In this document: positions 33,455-45,539 of the stretch, in pieces | Position numbering within the stretch: the stretch's first letter is position 1 | Layout of the letters: every line of letters starts with the position of its first letter | Source of the DNA: Chenopodium formosanum | Lineage: Eukaryota > Streptophyta > Magnoliopsida > Caryophyllales > Amaranthaceae | DNA length: 64,000 nt | Direction of reading: 5' to 3' | Assembly: GCA_024500155.1 (NCBI GenBank) | Contig: CM044879.1 | Coordinates: 27,608,072 to 27,672,071, forward strand | Notes under the pieces: generated by a model | Database searches by the model: none | Told to the model about the DNA's origin: nothing | The model's input: only the letters and a program-made list of their open reading frames with translations | Position numbers and translations under genes: made by a program

Positions 33455-36400
33455 TGTTGAAGCATAAAGGTTTTGATGATGAGGAACTTAAACTAAAGCA
33501 AACTCGACTAATAAAGGTTTTCAAGTGTTTGATTAGTTTAAGTGAAGTTGATCATGGTGATGGAAGAAGTAGCTGGAACTAAGAAGACTTGAAGAGATCT
33601 TTATAAAAGAAGTTAAACAAATCAGAAGAAGAGTTCTCTAACAAGAATTAGTTCCCTAACAGGAACTTGAAGACAGCAAGCTGAGGTTCTTTGGAGGAAC
33701 TCAACCAGCTTGGAGCCCAAGTAATCTGCCTGAACAAAAGCGCGGCTGTAGACACCCATTTGTGTCTCCCCAAAACCAAACCCAGTGATGAATGCCTACT
33801 GCGTCGAACTATAATCGAATGAGGTGAAAGTGGTTGAAAGTCAAGTGTTGCGGTTTAGTTTTTATTAAAATCCTTCTTTCTGTTTTCGAAACCCACTCTA
33901 TTTTATAAAAACGTCCATTTCAGTTTAGTTTGGTCCATGATAAGGGTCCAATAATGGTGTAGTTGGATGGGGCTTTAAAAGACCTTTCCAACGATATATT
34001 ATAAGCCCAATTCCGATGAATAATGGGGAAGTTATGGCCAAAATACTAAACTGGGCCCAAACCGGATTTTACCTACGACCCAATGATCATGTGGAGGGTC
34101 CAAAGGTTTAATCCTATTCCTAAACTAATTAGAATTGATTAGAATCTCCTATAAGTTTCTAAAATATCTTAATTATCCTTTTTTTGAAAAGATAAGATCA
34201 TGGAATTTGATTTGAATATAAACTTTCCTTTTTTAAAACTTTCCTAATTCTATTCGGATTTAAAGATGTTCAAAGATAGTCAGATATTATTTTCGTGCCT
34301 CATATTTTTTATCCAAATTTTATATGGTTGGATAGATCTTGAAATTATCTTTCCAATGATATATTATAAAATTAAATCCGAGCTATAACGAAAAAGATAT
34401 TAAAGATATACGAAACTCTATTCAAAACTGACACCGTCCTACTATTTCGGCCATATCTTTATATCTACAAAATATTTTAATCTGATTCTAATTGCATTAG
34501 AAAGTAGAGTTCAAGAGCTTTCCAACGACATATTATATGACTTATTTGGATTTCTGGATCAAAAGATATGATAAAAACAAAATTCGCAAAAACTGCTGTC
34601 TACGAGTTTTATTTCGATTTGAATTCGGATTTCTTCGACCTTCTCTTTTTTCTTATAAATAGAGGTCTTATCTTCCCTTTTTCATTCGTCATCTCTCAAT
34701 CAATTACTATCAATTCTCATCATCAACTCTCATCATCAACTCTCATTAACTCTTCCTTAATTCTCTCTTTTCTCTCTTGAGCAATATATGTTTTATTTCT
34801 CTCTCTCTCTCTTTTTAAACTAGCCTTTTTAAACACAATATTCCGAATTCGCAAGACTTAGAGTCTCTTAGCCAAGTTCGAAGTTGCCTTCGCCCTAGAC
34901 GTGCAAGGTTTAATATTTTCTGAGGGTTTGGTCCGAAACTAGTCAAAACTTTATTTAGTTTGATTTCAATTTGATTCTTTAATTGTTCTTTATTGATTTT
35001 CATTGAAGTTTACTAACTTGTGTATTTTGTTATTAGAAAGAGGTACGAGGCTTCAAAGTAAGTAGATTAGCTTACTCCCTATTTCTTTCACAATGTAGAT
35101 TGCATGCTTATTATTGTTTACGAAGTATCATGTTAGGATGCTTTTAATGCTTTCTAGTATCATGTTAGGATGTTATTTAATGCTTTCTAGTATCATGTTT
35201 AGAGTGTCTTTACTCTTTCTAATATCATGTTAGTACCATGTTAGGTTTAAAGCTTTGATCTTTATTGCTTAGTGACATGCTAGGATTTTTATTAATATTG
35301 TTAGTGTCATGCCTAGGATCTTGCTATTATTATCAAGCTTTATTATGCCTTATCATGATTATTATTATTATTATTTAATATTGTTTATTATTATGTTGTT
35401 TGATATATTTTATTGTTATTGCTTGATTACACCTTTTATGATTGTTAAAGGGAATTTGTACTTGGAATCACGCTTAATAAGATTATTAATTTTGGTTTAG
35501 GCTAATATGATTTTAACTCAAGTGATCGCCAATAATAGTCTTATTTGTGCATTAATATCCAACCAACATAGATAAACAGGGTAGGATCAATATGATATTT
35601 GTATGTTATTCGAAAAGCGCACATGAATACGAGCAGAACAAAGTAGAGACCTATTTTATAGGGCGGGTCCTTTCTTTTGTAGATTGGATTCGTACCTTCA
35701 TCCCCGGATCCCTGTTTGGTTCAAGACCTTATGGAGTAGTTGATGGTCCTTTTGGATTGTCTTTTGGGTTTACAAGTTCCTAAAACTTGTTGGCGACTCT
35801 TTTTGCTCTTTGTCTTTCCCTTTGGAACGCCACCGTACTTTAGTGTATGATCACAGTGGGGTTCAAGTTTGGGGTCATAGTGCTTGAAATATTCCCTACA
35901 GCGGCGCAGCATTTAATTTAGTTAAGGTTTAATCTTTCTAGATTATTGTTAATATGTTAAGTAGGTTATTGTACGAAGTTTATTAGAAGCGTGACAAGTT
36001 AAGCTTGGTAAATAAATAAAACTGAAAATAATAAAAGATAGATTTTAGGAAAAGATTTTCTATACGATTTATTTTCTTTAAATCAGTTTGTTGAAAAGAT
36101 AATTCTTTTTAATAAAATATCTTTTTATCTTTATTTTCCAGAAAAGATTTAATTCATGTGATTTACATAAAACCGTGTTTTAAAGATAAGTTAATTTAAC
36201 TTATTTATCTTTTAGAAAACCTACTTTCTATACGAGTGTGACTTGTATAAATAGTAGAGAGCAAAATGGTTTTAGGTTTTTGTGAGTTTATGCGTGAAGA
36301 AATCACTGTGCGTAATTGAGTAAGTTTACCAAGCTTCTAACTTGTCATATTAGTTTCGGATTTCGTGCATTGCTTTCCTGACATACTAGGTTTCGAATTC

Positions 36401-36839
36401 TTTTATTGGGTTGGGTTGTTTGGATGTGTTTATTGTTTTTATTATACATAGTTTTGTAAGCTTCTTGGTGAGGCCGAGTGTTTGTACTTTGGTAGTACGA
36501 GTAGTACTTTGGTGGTACGAGTGAATTTAGGTGTGGTGCTTAGGTTGGGTAGGATAGGGTTCTATCAAGTAGCAAGTCCAGTGAGGAACTTGTGAAATAA
36601 AGGTCTGAGTCTAATAGGTTGTAACTTGGTGTTTGCCCTATTATAGTGGAGTTTGTGTGTTTGAAATCCCTAAGGCAGGGTCGAGGTTTTACTTCCAGTT
36701 AGGCCCTCGAAGGTTTTCTCGTAAAATCTGTGTGTGCTTTTAAGTTCCTATATGCATTATTTTATAATCCGCAAAAAGTAGTCATTAGGAACTCGATACA
36801 ATTCAACCCCCCCTCTTGTATTAATCGTCTCATTTAACA
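33455..36839 (+). mobile_element. Solo LTR (Copia-type), split by a second solo LTR
   Basis: It starts TGTTGAAGCATAAAGG and ends CTCATTTAACA, flanked by the perfect 5-bp repeat GGTAG (33450-33454 and 36840-36844). Its 3' end carries AATTCAACCCCCCCTCTTG, common in Copia LTRs. Removing the nested insert and one target copy leaves about 1226 bp. No internal region is present, so the element was reduced by LTR recombination. Confidence 0.88.
33747..35900 (+). mobile_element. Solo LTR (Gypsy Tat-like) nested in the outer LTR
   Basis: The 2154 bp element starts TGTAGACACCCATTTGTGTC and ends ATTCCCTACA, flanked by the perfect 5-bp repeat GCGGC (33742-33746 and 35901-35905). A TATAAATA box lies near 34654-34661, with a CT-rich leader after it. 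The motif GTTGGCGACTC near the 3' side is common in Tat-lineage LTRs. Confidence 0.9.
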
Positions 36840-37016
36840 GGTAGCAATCTATAGAATTCATCAGTTTTAGGGTAGTAATTAACAACTTTTTTTTAGGGTA
36901 GTAATTCACAAAGACCCCTTTTTTGAGGTAGTAATTAACAAATTATTTTTTTTTATTGTTTCTAGCTTTTTTCAATGTTGTTACAGTTTGAGTGATTTGA
37001 GTTGTCTTCGTCTAAT

Positions 37017-37358
37017 ATGAATAGCAATGATAGGAGGTGTATATCACAACGATACAATAAATTGAAGAATTGGATTAAATCATTGTGCACAATTGGTGGA
37101 GCAATAATCGCTAGCAGAAATTGCACATGTCGTGATACAGTTAATCTCGTAATGATTTTGAGAATTGAAAGAGTGTATGAAAATAAGGATGTAAGTAGTT
37201 GTTTTTTAATTAAGAAAGAAGATTTATACGTTGTTGGGTATACTTCGGTGATATCGGTTGAAGGGGTCAGAAACCCTAAAAATTGGGTGTTGGTTCGTGA
37301 TAGATTGATACAATTGAAAGGGGCTACGTATGCAACTTGTGATGGGCGATATAAGTAG
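37017..37358 (+). CDS. Hypothetical protein fragment, possibly ribosome-inactivating-protein-like
   Basis: 113 codons from ATG to stop, preceded by an acceptor-like TTGTTACAG at 36976-36984. The only clue is the local pattern LIKKEDLYVVGYTS, which resembles the conserved 'YVVGY' strand of RIP N-glycosidase domains, together with the order of flanking hydrophobic segments. The catalytic Tyr/Glu/Arg region is not present, so a toxic activity is not indicated. It could equally be an unrelated or chance ORF. Confidence 0.22.
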   Translation: MNSNDRRCISQRYNKLKNWIKSLCTIGGAIIASRNCTCRDTVNLVMILRIERVYENKDVSSCFLIKKEDLYVVGYTSVISVEGVRNPKNWVLVRDRLIQLKGATYATCDGRYK

Positions 37359-37551
37359 ATAAGATGCCACAAAATTGATTAAATTAGGGCATGAAAGTGT
37401 ACTTACTGCCATGTCTCTTTTACATTTATATTCTTCATTTAATTGTGCAAAATGTTTATCACTTCATGATATTGCACATAACATTTTTGAAGCTAACATA
37501 TTTTCGATTAATCTGTTAAATTATTGTTACTATTTCACGTAATTTGTTAAA

Positions 37552-40404
37552 CTAGGGGGGTTAGAGCGCGCTGAGCGCGCTTTTGGTTTGTAAATTGATT
37601 TGTTCCACGTATTTAGAAATGTGGAAATTTTGGGGGTTTTAAAAATTTGATATTTAATTATGTAGTGAGTTTGAATTGAAATGCAAAATGTGTAATTTAG
37701 TTTATGTTGTGTATTGTAATGTAAGAATTGAGTTGGTGTTAGTTAACTAAATATTGTTTGGGTGTTAGTTAAAAATAAATGTATAAAATAAATAAAGCTA
37801 ATACTATTATTCATAATATAATTTAGGTGTTTTATTCTATTTGAACGTATAGGAAGCCAAAGAGATGTAAGAACATCCACTAATTAAATTAAGCTACCAA
37901 ATCTGACAATTCATTTGCAATGTCATGAACTTTCCTCATTTTATTTATGTAGAAATTAATATTGAAGTAATTTATGGGATCAAATCCAAATCTTCCTTTA
38001 CAATGTACTCTGTGTACCAAAGAAGTATGAGAAAAGGCAAACTAAACATAATCAGCGCTCGCTAGTTGCTACCAGGATTAATTAAGACCCTGATGCTATC
38101 CCACTAACAACATAGCAAACTACTAAAATCAAGTCCAAAGTTATAGACCCATTAAGAGAAGACAAATGCTTCAAAGTAGACTCTACAAGCTATTACTTAG
38201 GCGGTGACATAAAATCATTGTATGTAACATGAAAACACAAATTTCTTTTTAAATTTTAGAGATATGTTATCAATTTTTTATGTTGTTAGTGTAGGTACTC
38301 AATGCCTAGGTAAGAGGTTTCAGGTTCTAGCCCTATTTTCTTTCATTAAGTGGCTACATAAATGGTAGTTTGTTATCAAGTTTTGAAAGTTAGGTAAAAC
38401 CCTCTCCAGTCTTCATGAAGGCTTCTCTACATGTACTAAGAATTGAATGAGATGTGGGTCAAAAAAAAAAAGGATTGAATGAGATGCAATACCTGATTTA
38501 ATGCGGAATACCTTCATATATGCTTTTGCATATATATGAATGGAATTTAGTGAGAAAAGTAACTGGCTAACCGATTATATGTATGTCATGAATTTAGTTG
38601 AGCTATTTTATTATTGGCAGTATTTTATTTCTGTTTATTGAGCTTATGTCTACAAAAATTTGGATAAAGGCATCAAACCATCAACATAGCACGACAGATA
38701 TCCTAACATTATACAAAAAGTACTAATTTGGATGGTTTCTCTCAAAATTCATTAGGATTTCTTGGTTTAAAGCTGTAGCAAACCATCGTAACATTGTAGA
38801 GGCTACTTTGAATCAGTAGTCTAGCAACTCAAACCAATCACACTTATTACCTCATCCTTCAATTCAAACGAAATTAATTTCAAAAATCAGTAAAAGTTAA
38901 TAAACTCAACATTAATTTCAATCTAAACAACCTTTAATAAACTCGACATTGTTGATGCAAATAATGACATACTACATGAATAAAACTTATAAAAATTCAA
39001 ATTTAACATGTCATTTAATCATAATTCATTACAAACACCTCAACTAAACAACCCAGTGGGAAAAAAATCCACTCAATTCAACAACAAAATTGGTCAAACA
39101 ATACTGCATTTCACAAAAATGACAATACCAAGTACCAAGAAATATAGGGAAAAAAATTGATATTTATAATTTTATAGAGATTTAATCCATAAAATGGAGA
39201 AAACAAATTACCTCAAAGAGTGATTTGATAATTTGAGAAGGTGCAGATGTTTGAGCTGCTTTGAGCACTCGATCCATGGTATTTTTATGATATTCTTTAC
39301 AAAATAGATCATTTAAAAAAAAAATAATAATAAAAAAAAGGGTATGGAGCTACTCTCTGGCTTACCTCAGACGGTTGAAATACCAGTGTGAATAAAGAAG
39401 ATCTCTTTTTCACAAAAGATAAAATTAAATTAATTTTTTTAAAAAAACAGAAACCCAAACTTGATCTGGGTTATAGAGTTGAAATCAATGGGGAAAATAC
39501 CAGCGGAAAAATCTGATGCAATGCCCATCTGGTGTTGTACCCACCATAGCCTCGATTCAAATCAGCCTACAAAATTAATTCAATTAAAATGATGAATAAT
39601 TAAAAATCGGAGAATTGTGCAAGAAAATTTGGGGAAGAAAATAAAAGTAAAACCTTGCGAGAGATGCAACAGATGCCAACCTGGTGCACCCGGAAGGTCG
39701 AAATTCCATGAAGATCCTTCATTCACACTCTCAGTCTCGGCGCTTCCACTGGGTGCAGCACCAGATGGCTAATTTTAGGGCAACGATGGAGAAGGAAATG
39801 AAACTGCAAATAAAAAATTTCCGATCAGTTGACTTCCTAATTCATAGAATACCTTCCGATGAAAAGGTGAGATGATGAAGATAATGGCTTACATGATTTA
39901 GGAGAGAGAAGTAAGGTGAGAGGATATCTGTAGAGAGAGTAAATAAAATAAGAGAGAGAGGAAAGTGAAGAAATTTGGACCAAAGGTCAAAGTGCTCAGA
40001 CCATGCGTAAAAATTGAGGTGAGAGGAGAGAGAAAATTTTAAGGGTCAATTCGGGAAGAACACTATTAATAAGGAAAAGCTAATTCAAATTTAGGGGCAA
40101 ATTGAGCAGTGAATTTGAGTGATCACATGACATCACATGCACAATTTTTTAAGGGCAATTCGGGAACTACACTATTCATAAGGAACTGCAAGTGAAAATT
40201 TAGGGGCAATATGGGCAGCGCACTGTTCATAAGAAGTCATTAAATTTAAGATGTTGGTACTTGGTTATTAAGGATTATTACAAACATAACATTATTTTGT
40301 ATTAATTTGCTTATGGTAGTAATGAAGATTAAAGGAATTGATGGAAAGTCACCCCAATCAAACAAATTTTTAAAGGGTACGGAACATTATAACAAGTCAT
40401 TTTT
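37552..40404 (-). mobile_element. Helitron-like insertion with possible captured exons
   Basis: On the minus strand the end reads hairpin GCGCGC-TCA-GCGCGC, then CTAACCCCCCTAG before T, a good Helitron 3' terminus at 37552-37555. The 5' TC end was not found. The whole 2.85 kb block is flanked by a perfect 20-bp direct repeat (37531-37550 and 40405-40424). On the minus strand there are exon-like stretches with splice-like borders. One starts at the ATG near 39278 and reads MDRVLKAAQTSAPSQIIKSLFE before GTAATT. The others lie near 39510-39570 and 39660-39810. I do not recognise their source; they may be captured host exons. Confidence 0.5.
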
Positions 40405-40424
40405 TATTTCACGTAATTTGTTAA

Positions 40425-41215
40425 TGTTGTTATATTAAATTATAGAAGACTGAATTTTGCTTGAAATATAATTTAATATTATTGATATAATATTTGCACT
40501 ATATAAATTTTCATATATTTTATTTTTAAAAATATTATCGTCAATATTAAACAACATTATTCTTAAAATTATTATCGTAATATTAAAATAATTGTTTCTT
40601 AAAAATATATATGTACAACTATAAGCGTTATAATATCTACCATTATTAAAATTTGCAATGAGGGGTATAAAATTGTGAGTTATTAGATCAAATATATGTA
40701 ATATAAATTATTCTTAAAATATAGAATGCATTAACACAAACTTACAATAAATTAAATATCAAATATTGTGAAGACTTGATTGATTTTAATATTGATTTGA
40801 TAAGAAATTTAATAGTAATTTATGTATTGAATCTTAAAGTCACTACTTTTAAAGATGATCAACAAATTGTTGTATTATTAATTTTACGTAGGTTGATAAA
40901 ATACGAATATTATAACAATTTCATTAAAAACCTTTTTAGCTATATCGCCTTATTAGATGTGGTGACATTTTAAAAAATCTATAAGTCTATTGTTGAGATT
41001 CCATTTAGAGTCACATTTGTTGAAATTGAATAACTTTTGTAAATTTATTTTTTCTACAATGAAAGTTTTTCGTAGACTTGTCATTGATGGACTTGTCATT
41101 TATTTCATTTCTATAATTTGTATACAATCTTTAATATATTGATGTAAATATTAAATATCTTTATGGATTTCAAACATAATATTGAGTCGATTGAAACGCA
41201 CCCCACGTTTTTTTA
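40425..41215. other. AT-rich interval
   Basis: No gene or repeat recognised; the ORF at 40776-40973 is AT-rich and unlikely to be real. Confidence 0.35.
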
Positions 41216-41834
41216 TCTATACTAATATATTAAAAGGCGTTCCTAACAATGTCTCTGTGCTACGTAAACCCCTCATTACGCCGCGTCATATAATCAATTC
41301 CTCAATGCATCATGTCACCCACTATACTCTTCAATATGCTACGTCACCTACGTAACTAACAAGTTCATGTTATTTCAACTAAACTAAAAAAAAATATAGA
41401 CGATAAGGTTCGAACACTTAATCTTCTATAAGAAGACTTATTGTTTAACAATCTAGGCTAATTATCACCCGGGCCATACACTAGTATCCCTACCTTATAA
41501 AAAGTAGAAAGTTACTCTTATAAATAGTGTAATGCCAAGTATACCCTTTAAAATGTGTATTTACATATATACCTTCATTAATGTATACAAGTTTTTTTTA
41601 ATGAATAGTGTTTGGACAATTATACCCTCTAAAATATTTAATTATGTACTTATTTGCTCTCATGCTTTAATGTTAGTTGTCTTGAACATTTATATACTCA
41701 TAAACACAGTTGTTTACATTTTTTTTTTGTCATTAAATCTGTCGACAACTAAATTTATGATTTTAAGACCAAGTCGAAAGAGTCTCTAGATTTGACTAGC
41801 TATGTGCGCGCATCGCGCGCGTTAGCTACCCTAG
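41216..41834 (+). mobile_element. Non-autonomous Helitron
   Basis: The 619 bp element starts TCTATACTAATATATTAAAAG directly after A. It ends with the hairpin GCGCGC-ATC-GCGCGC, a 9-10 base spacer and CTAG before T. All canonical Helitron terminal features are present. It abuts another Helitron on the right. Confidence 0.85.
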
Positions 41835-42107
41835 TATATATAAAGGGGAGTTTTTTCCCGAATTTTAAGAGAACCACATATAATTTAATTTTTTCAGCGC
41901 GCCATGTAGGATAATATATTTAAGTGTATCCAATTAAATACGAGATTATTAATTTCTTTTAGAATTAAATAATTTTGATGATACAGTAAGAAAATTGGCG
42001 AATGAGATTTCGCAGTTTAAATTAATTAAATATAAAATATTATCATTTGATATTAGAAATTTTATCTAAGTGTATAACAAAGTTTAGCACATAAATATAT
42101 ACATACG

Positions 42108-42157
<50 letters not shown>

Positions 42158-42170
42158 CATACATACATAT

Positions 42171-43314
42171 AGGAAAATTTGATTTAAATAATCCAACCTT
42201 TGACGTATTTGTTTTTAATAATCCAACATTTTGATTATTCTACAATAATCCAAGCTTTAGGGGGTGTCTTAGATTATCAGGCCAAACTGACCTGCAACCT
42301 GTTTCTCAGGTAATTTTATTTTCATTTCATTTTAATTTTTTTGACAAAATAAAAATAAAAAAGACATAAAAATCAGCCACCCACCTCTCTGCTGCCCTTC
42401 CCACTCTCTTTTTCCAGTTTCCGACCACCGCCACCCTTACCCTCCCTGCCGACCCTCCCCCTCTCCTCACCGCAACGCAGCTACTACCCCTCCATCTCCC
42501 TTCTGCGCTGCTGCCCTCCATCTCCCTTGTTCAGCTACCGACTACCCTCGAAATCCACCCCAATTCCCTAAAACCCAGAATCTAAAACACCGAAAACCTA
42601 GAAATCAAAAAAGGGTTCTGCTATTCGGGGGGCGAGCTGAGATTTCGGTGTCGAGAGAGGGTAGGTGGCGACCGAAAATTGAGAACGAATAGAGAGAAAT
42701 TGAGGACGATGAAGGGCGGATGGCGGTGCGTGGTCAGTCGTGGGTGGCTGGGTGGAAGGGATCGGAATCAATGGAGAGTGAAGGGAATGAGGGAGGAAGG
42801 AAAGAGAAAGGAAGTAAGAAGGAAGGAGGAATGAATTAGCTGCTGCATGATGGGAATTATGGAGGAGAAGGAAGGAGGTGGGGTGCTCTGTGCTCGGCAA
42901 TTAGAAGGACCGACTGTGTCGTGCGTGGAGGTGGTTGGATTTTGAGGGGAGAGGTGGTGTCGTGCGTGGTGGTGGTTGGATTTTGGAGGGGAAGGAGTGG
43001 TGGTGGTCGATTTTTGGAGGGGAAGCGGTGGTGGTGGTGGTGCTGTCATGGAGGTTTGAAGGGAAGAAGGAGGGGAAAGAAAAGGGATTTTTTTTAAAAA
43101 ATTATTTTTTTTAAAAAAAAAATTAAAATATTTATTGGACAAATGACAATCTGACACGTGGAAGGTGACCTGCACTTTTAGGTTAAGTGACTTGCTAGGC
43201 CTGATAATCTAAGACACCCCCTAACTAAAGCTTGGATTATTGTAGAATAATCAAAAGGTTGGATTATTAAAAATAAATACGTCAAAGGTTGGATTATTTA
43301 AATCAAATTTTCCT
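42171..43314. mobile_element. 1.1 kb non-autonomous TIR element with long arms
   Basis: The ends AGGAAAATTTGATTTAAATA and its inverse continue as arms of about 125 bp with only a few differences by eye. It is flanked by ATACATAT (42163-42170 and 43315-43322), an 8-bp duplication in low-complexity sequence. Long arms favour a MULE-type element; 8 bp favours hAT. The interior is CT-rich or GGTGG-rich and gives Pro/Ser-rich ORFs (42598-43175 minus) that I regard as compositional. Confidence 0.82.
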
Positions 43315-43612
43315 ATACATATATACGTATATATACGTATATACATACATATATATATGTATATATATACGTATATGTATTTATATATATGTATATATAT
43401 GTATATATGTATGTATTCTTTTTTCTTACCATTGTAAAAAAAAAATATATATATATATATACATATATACATATACATATATACATGTATATATATACAT
43501 ATATATATGTATATGTGTGTATATACATATATATATATGTGTATGTACATATATATATATATGTGTGTGTGTATATACATATATAAATGTATATATGTAT
43601 ATACATATATTT
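43315..43612. repeat. TATG/TACA-rich microsatellite in the Helitron
   Basis: About 300 bp of alternating TATA, TACA, TACG and TGTG units. With the (CA)n and (TA)n at 42112-42160 it forms one simple-sequence tract cut by the TIR element. Long Tyr/Ile ORFs here are artefacts of the repeat. Confidence 0.9.
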
Positions 43613-43763
43613 TATATAAATTCAAACAAATCGTGCATTGCACGGCTTCATCTAGTTCACTATATGATTGTGAGCTACTCCCCCTATTTTTTTTTTAATT
43701 TTTTTTTTTATTTTTTTGTACAATTTGACTTTTTATAGTTTATAAGAAGTGTCATAAAATATA

Positions 43764-43966
43764 CTTCCTATGTTTTTTTTTACTTGACCTGTTTCTTTTA
43801 TCACGCTTGCCAATGCAAAACTTAAGCGATCAATAACTTTAGTTCTCCATAAGTAAAAATTATAAAAGTTGTATGTTATGATAGTACTTATTGTGACAAA
43901 TTCAAAAAGATCCCACATGAATATATTTTTCCTTATATATCATTCACAAAAGACGGTCAAAGAAAG
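43764..43966. mobile_element. Stowaway-type MITE, right end decayed
   Basis: It starts CTTCCTATG and is about 90 per cent like the complete element at 48911-49168 by eye, through GACGGTCAAAG. The right TIR is missing. Confidence 0.7.
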
Positions 43967-43969
43967 GAT

Positions 43970-44823
43970 GGTAAATTAATCGTCATTAATCGGTACAAAC
44001 GAATTTATTTAAACTGAATGTGAACTAATCTGAAGTTTACATATCCTGACCAAACAAACCCAACCAGTCATAAATTGAATTGACACCCCTACCCTAACTC
44101 TATGTTTATCAATTAAATAATCTCGTACATGTTTATCCAAGTGTAGGATTAACTCATATGAATTCTCTATACTCATCATAGTCCGGCCCATAAGAACGTT
44201 CAAAATTCAAAGAGACAAAGACCATCCACTTCTCCATTATAACGTTCAGTCATCCCTAAATAAAAAAAAGCCTAAAATGTTACTCTATGCTCCTATAGTC
44301 CTATATCAGTGAGTCCGAATGATGATTGCACTTCCAATTACATGAACTGTTGTATTACCTTCAAAAAAAAAAAAAAAAAGGTTAGTGGTTCTAATTTCTA
44401 TATTTTTAATTGCTTCAAAATTGCAGACTTATTAATCTTAATTATGTTTTAAGTATGGCAATCTATACTTTTAAACTTCTTCAAAATTGCAGTCTTAATA
44501 ATCTTTAATTTTGTATAATTATGTTCTAACTTCTAAGTAAGTAAGTATGGCAAATTTGTTGCTGCCAATTTGTGAAACCCCAAATTTCATTTCTGATTAT
44601 AATAATTTTTTTTTCAAATTCAGTGAACTTCGACTTATATTTCTAGCTTTTGTTGCTGTTTTGATTTTAGGTATATCAATTAATCAATGCTTGTAACAGG
44701 AATGCAATTGTATGATTTGTACCAAAAAAAGGTACTCATTACTCTTCTTGGTATTACTTGCTTCGTCTTTCATTAAATTCGATTTTACTGCTTTTTATGA
44801 AATTCCTTGTATTACACCCCGTA

Positions 44824-44861
<38 letters not shown>

Positions 44862-45539
44862 TAATTTAATTTAATTTAATTTATTATTATTTTTTTTCTG
44901 CGTATATTTTGATTGTGCAACGTTGCTAAAGTACAACTTTGATGCTTAACATCTTTCGTTGCTATTATTTGAAATTAATTGTTTGTATTGAAGGACATGG
45001 AGATAAAAGAAGGGAAGGAAAATGAAGGGTTTTATTATTTTTCATTTGGATAACAAATGAGGTAGAAAGGTAATTAGAGGGGAGAGAAATAGTTAAAATT
45101 GTAAGAAATTCATCTGTAAAACAATGGAGAGATTTGGAAGGAACCCCTTCCCTTTCCACAACTTCCCCTCCCTTCCCTTCTTTTCCTTCCCAATTATCTA
45201 TCCAAATTGATAGAATATTTGTTGGAGACAACAAAAGTATATTGGGTATAAGGATCGGAAATATAAGAGATTTATAAAAATATATATATGAAATAAGTTG
45301 AGCTATTATATTACTTCCTCCTTTATACTTGCAACAGTTTGACTTTTACACTATTCATGTACTACACTTTGACTAGCTTTGATGATGTATAGCTTAGAAA
45401 AAATATAGTCATGTGGGCGGCGGGAGAGAGGCATTTAGGAGATATGTAGCCATTTGTAAAGAATGATGCCAAAATGGCGGCGGGAGAGAGGCATGAGCAA
45501 GAAGAGTACAACTAGTATTATTGATAGTGCAAAATTTTT
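43970..45539. other. Interval with simple repeats and MITE-like debris
   Basis: T-run at about 44827-44852. A possible MITE lies at about 44995-45215 with G/A-rich left and C/T-rich right halves. A Stowaway-like left end lies at 45314. A 19-bp direct repeat, GGCGGCGGGAGAGAGGCAT, occurs at 45416-45434 and 45476-45494. No gene recognised. Confidence 0.35.

Larger units (their letters stand above)
41836..43655 (+). mobile_element. Helitron of a second family, interrupted by a TIR element
   Basis: The left side has TATATAAAGGGGAGTTTTTT. The right end is the hairpin CGTGC-ATT-GCACG, the spacer GCTTCAT and CTAG at 43652-43655 before T. It shares its left 250 bp and right 40 bp with the copy at 56652-56987. 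The exact 5' TC is not clear because the neighbouring Helitron adjoins it. A 1.1 kb TIR element sits inside. Confidence 0.78.

Noticed and set aside
42598..43175. Pro/Ser/His-rich ORFs on the minus strand
   Set aside because: Composition of the GGTGG/GGAGG interior of a TIR element; overlapping open frames show it is compositional.
43315..43612. CRISPR-like array of short repeats
   Set aside because: Plain microsatellite without regular spacers, in a plant nuclear genome.
43251..43738. Long Tyr/Ile/Cys ORFs on both strands
   Set aside because: Translations of the TATA/TACA/TATG microsatellite.
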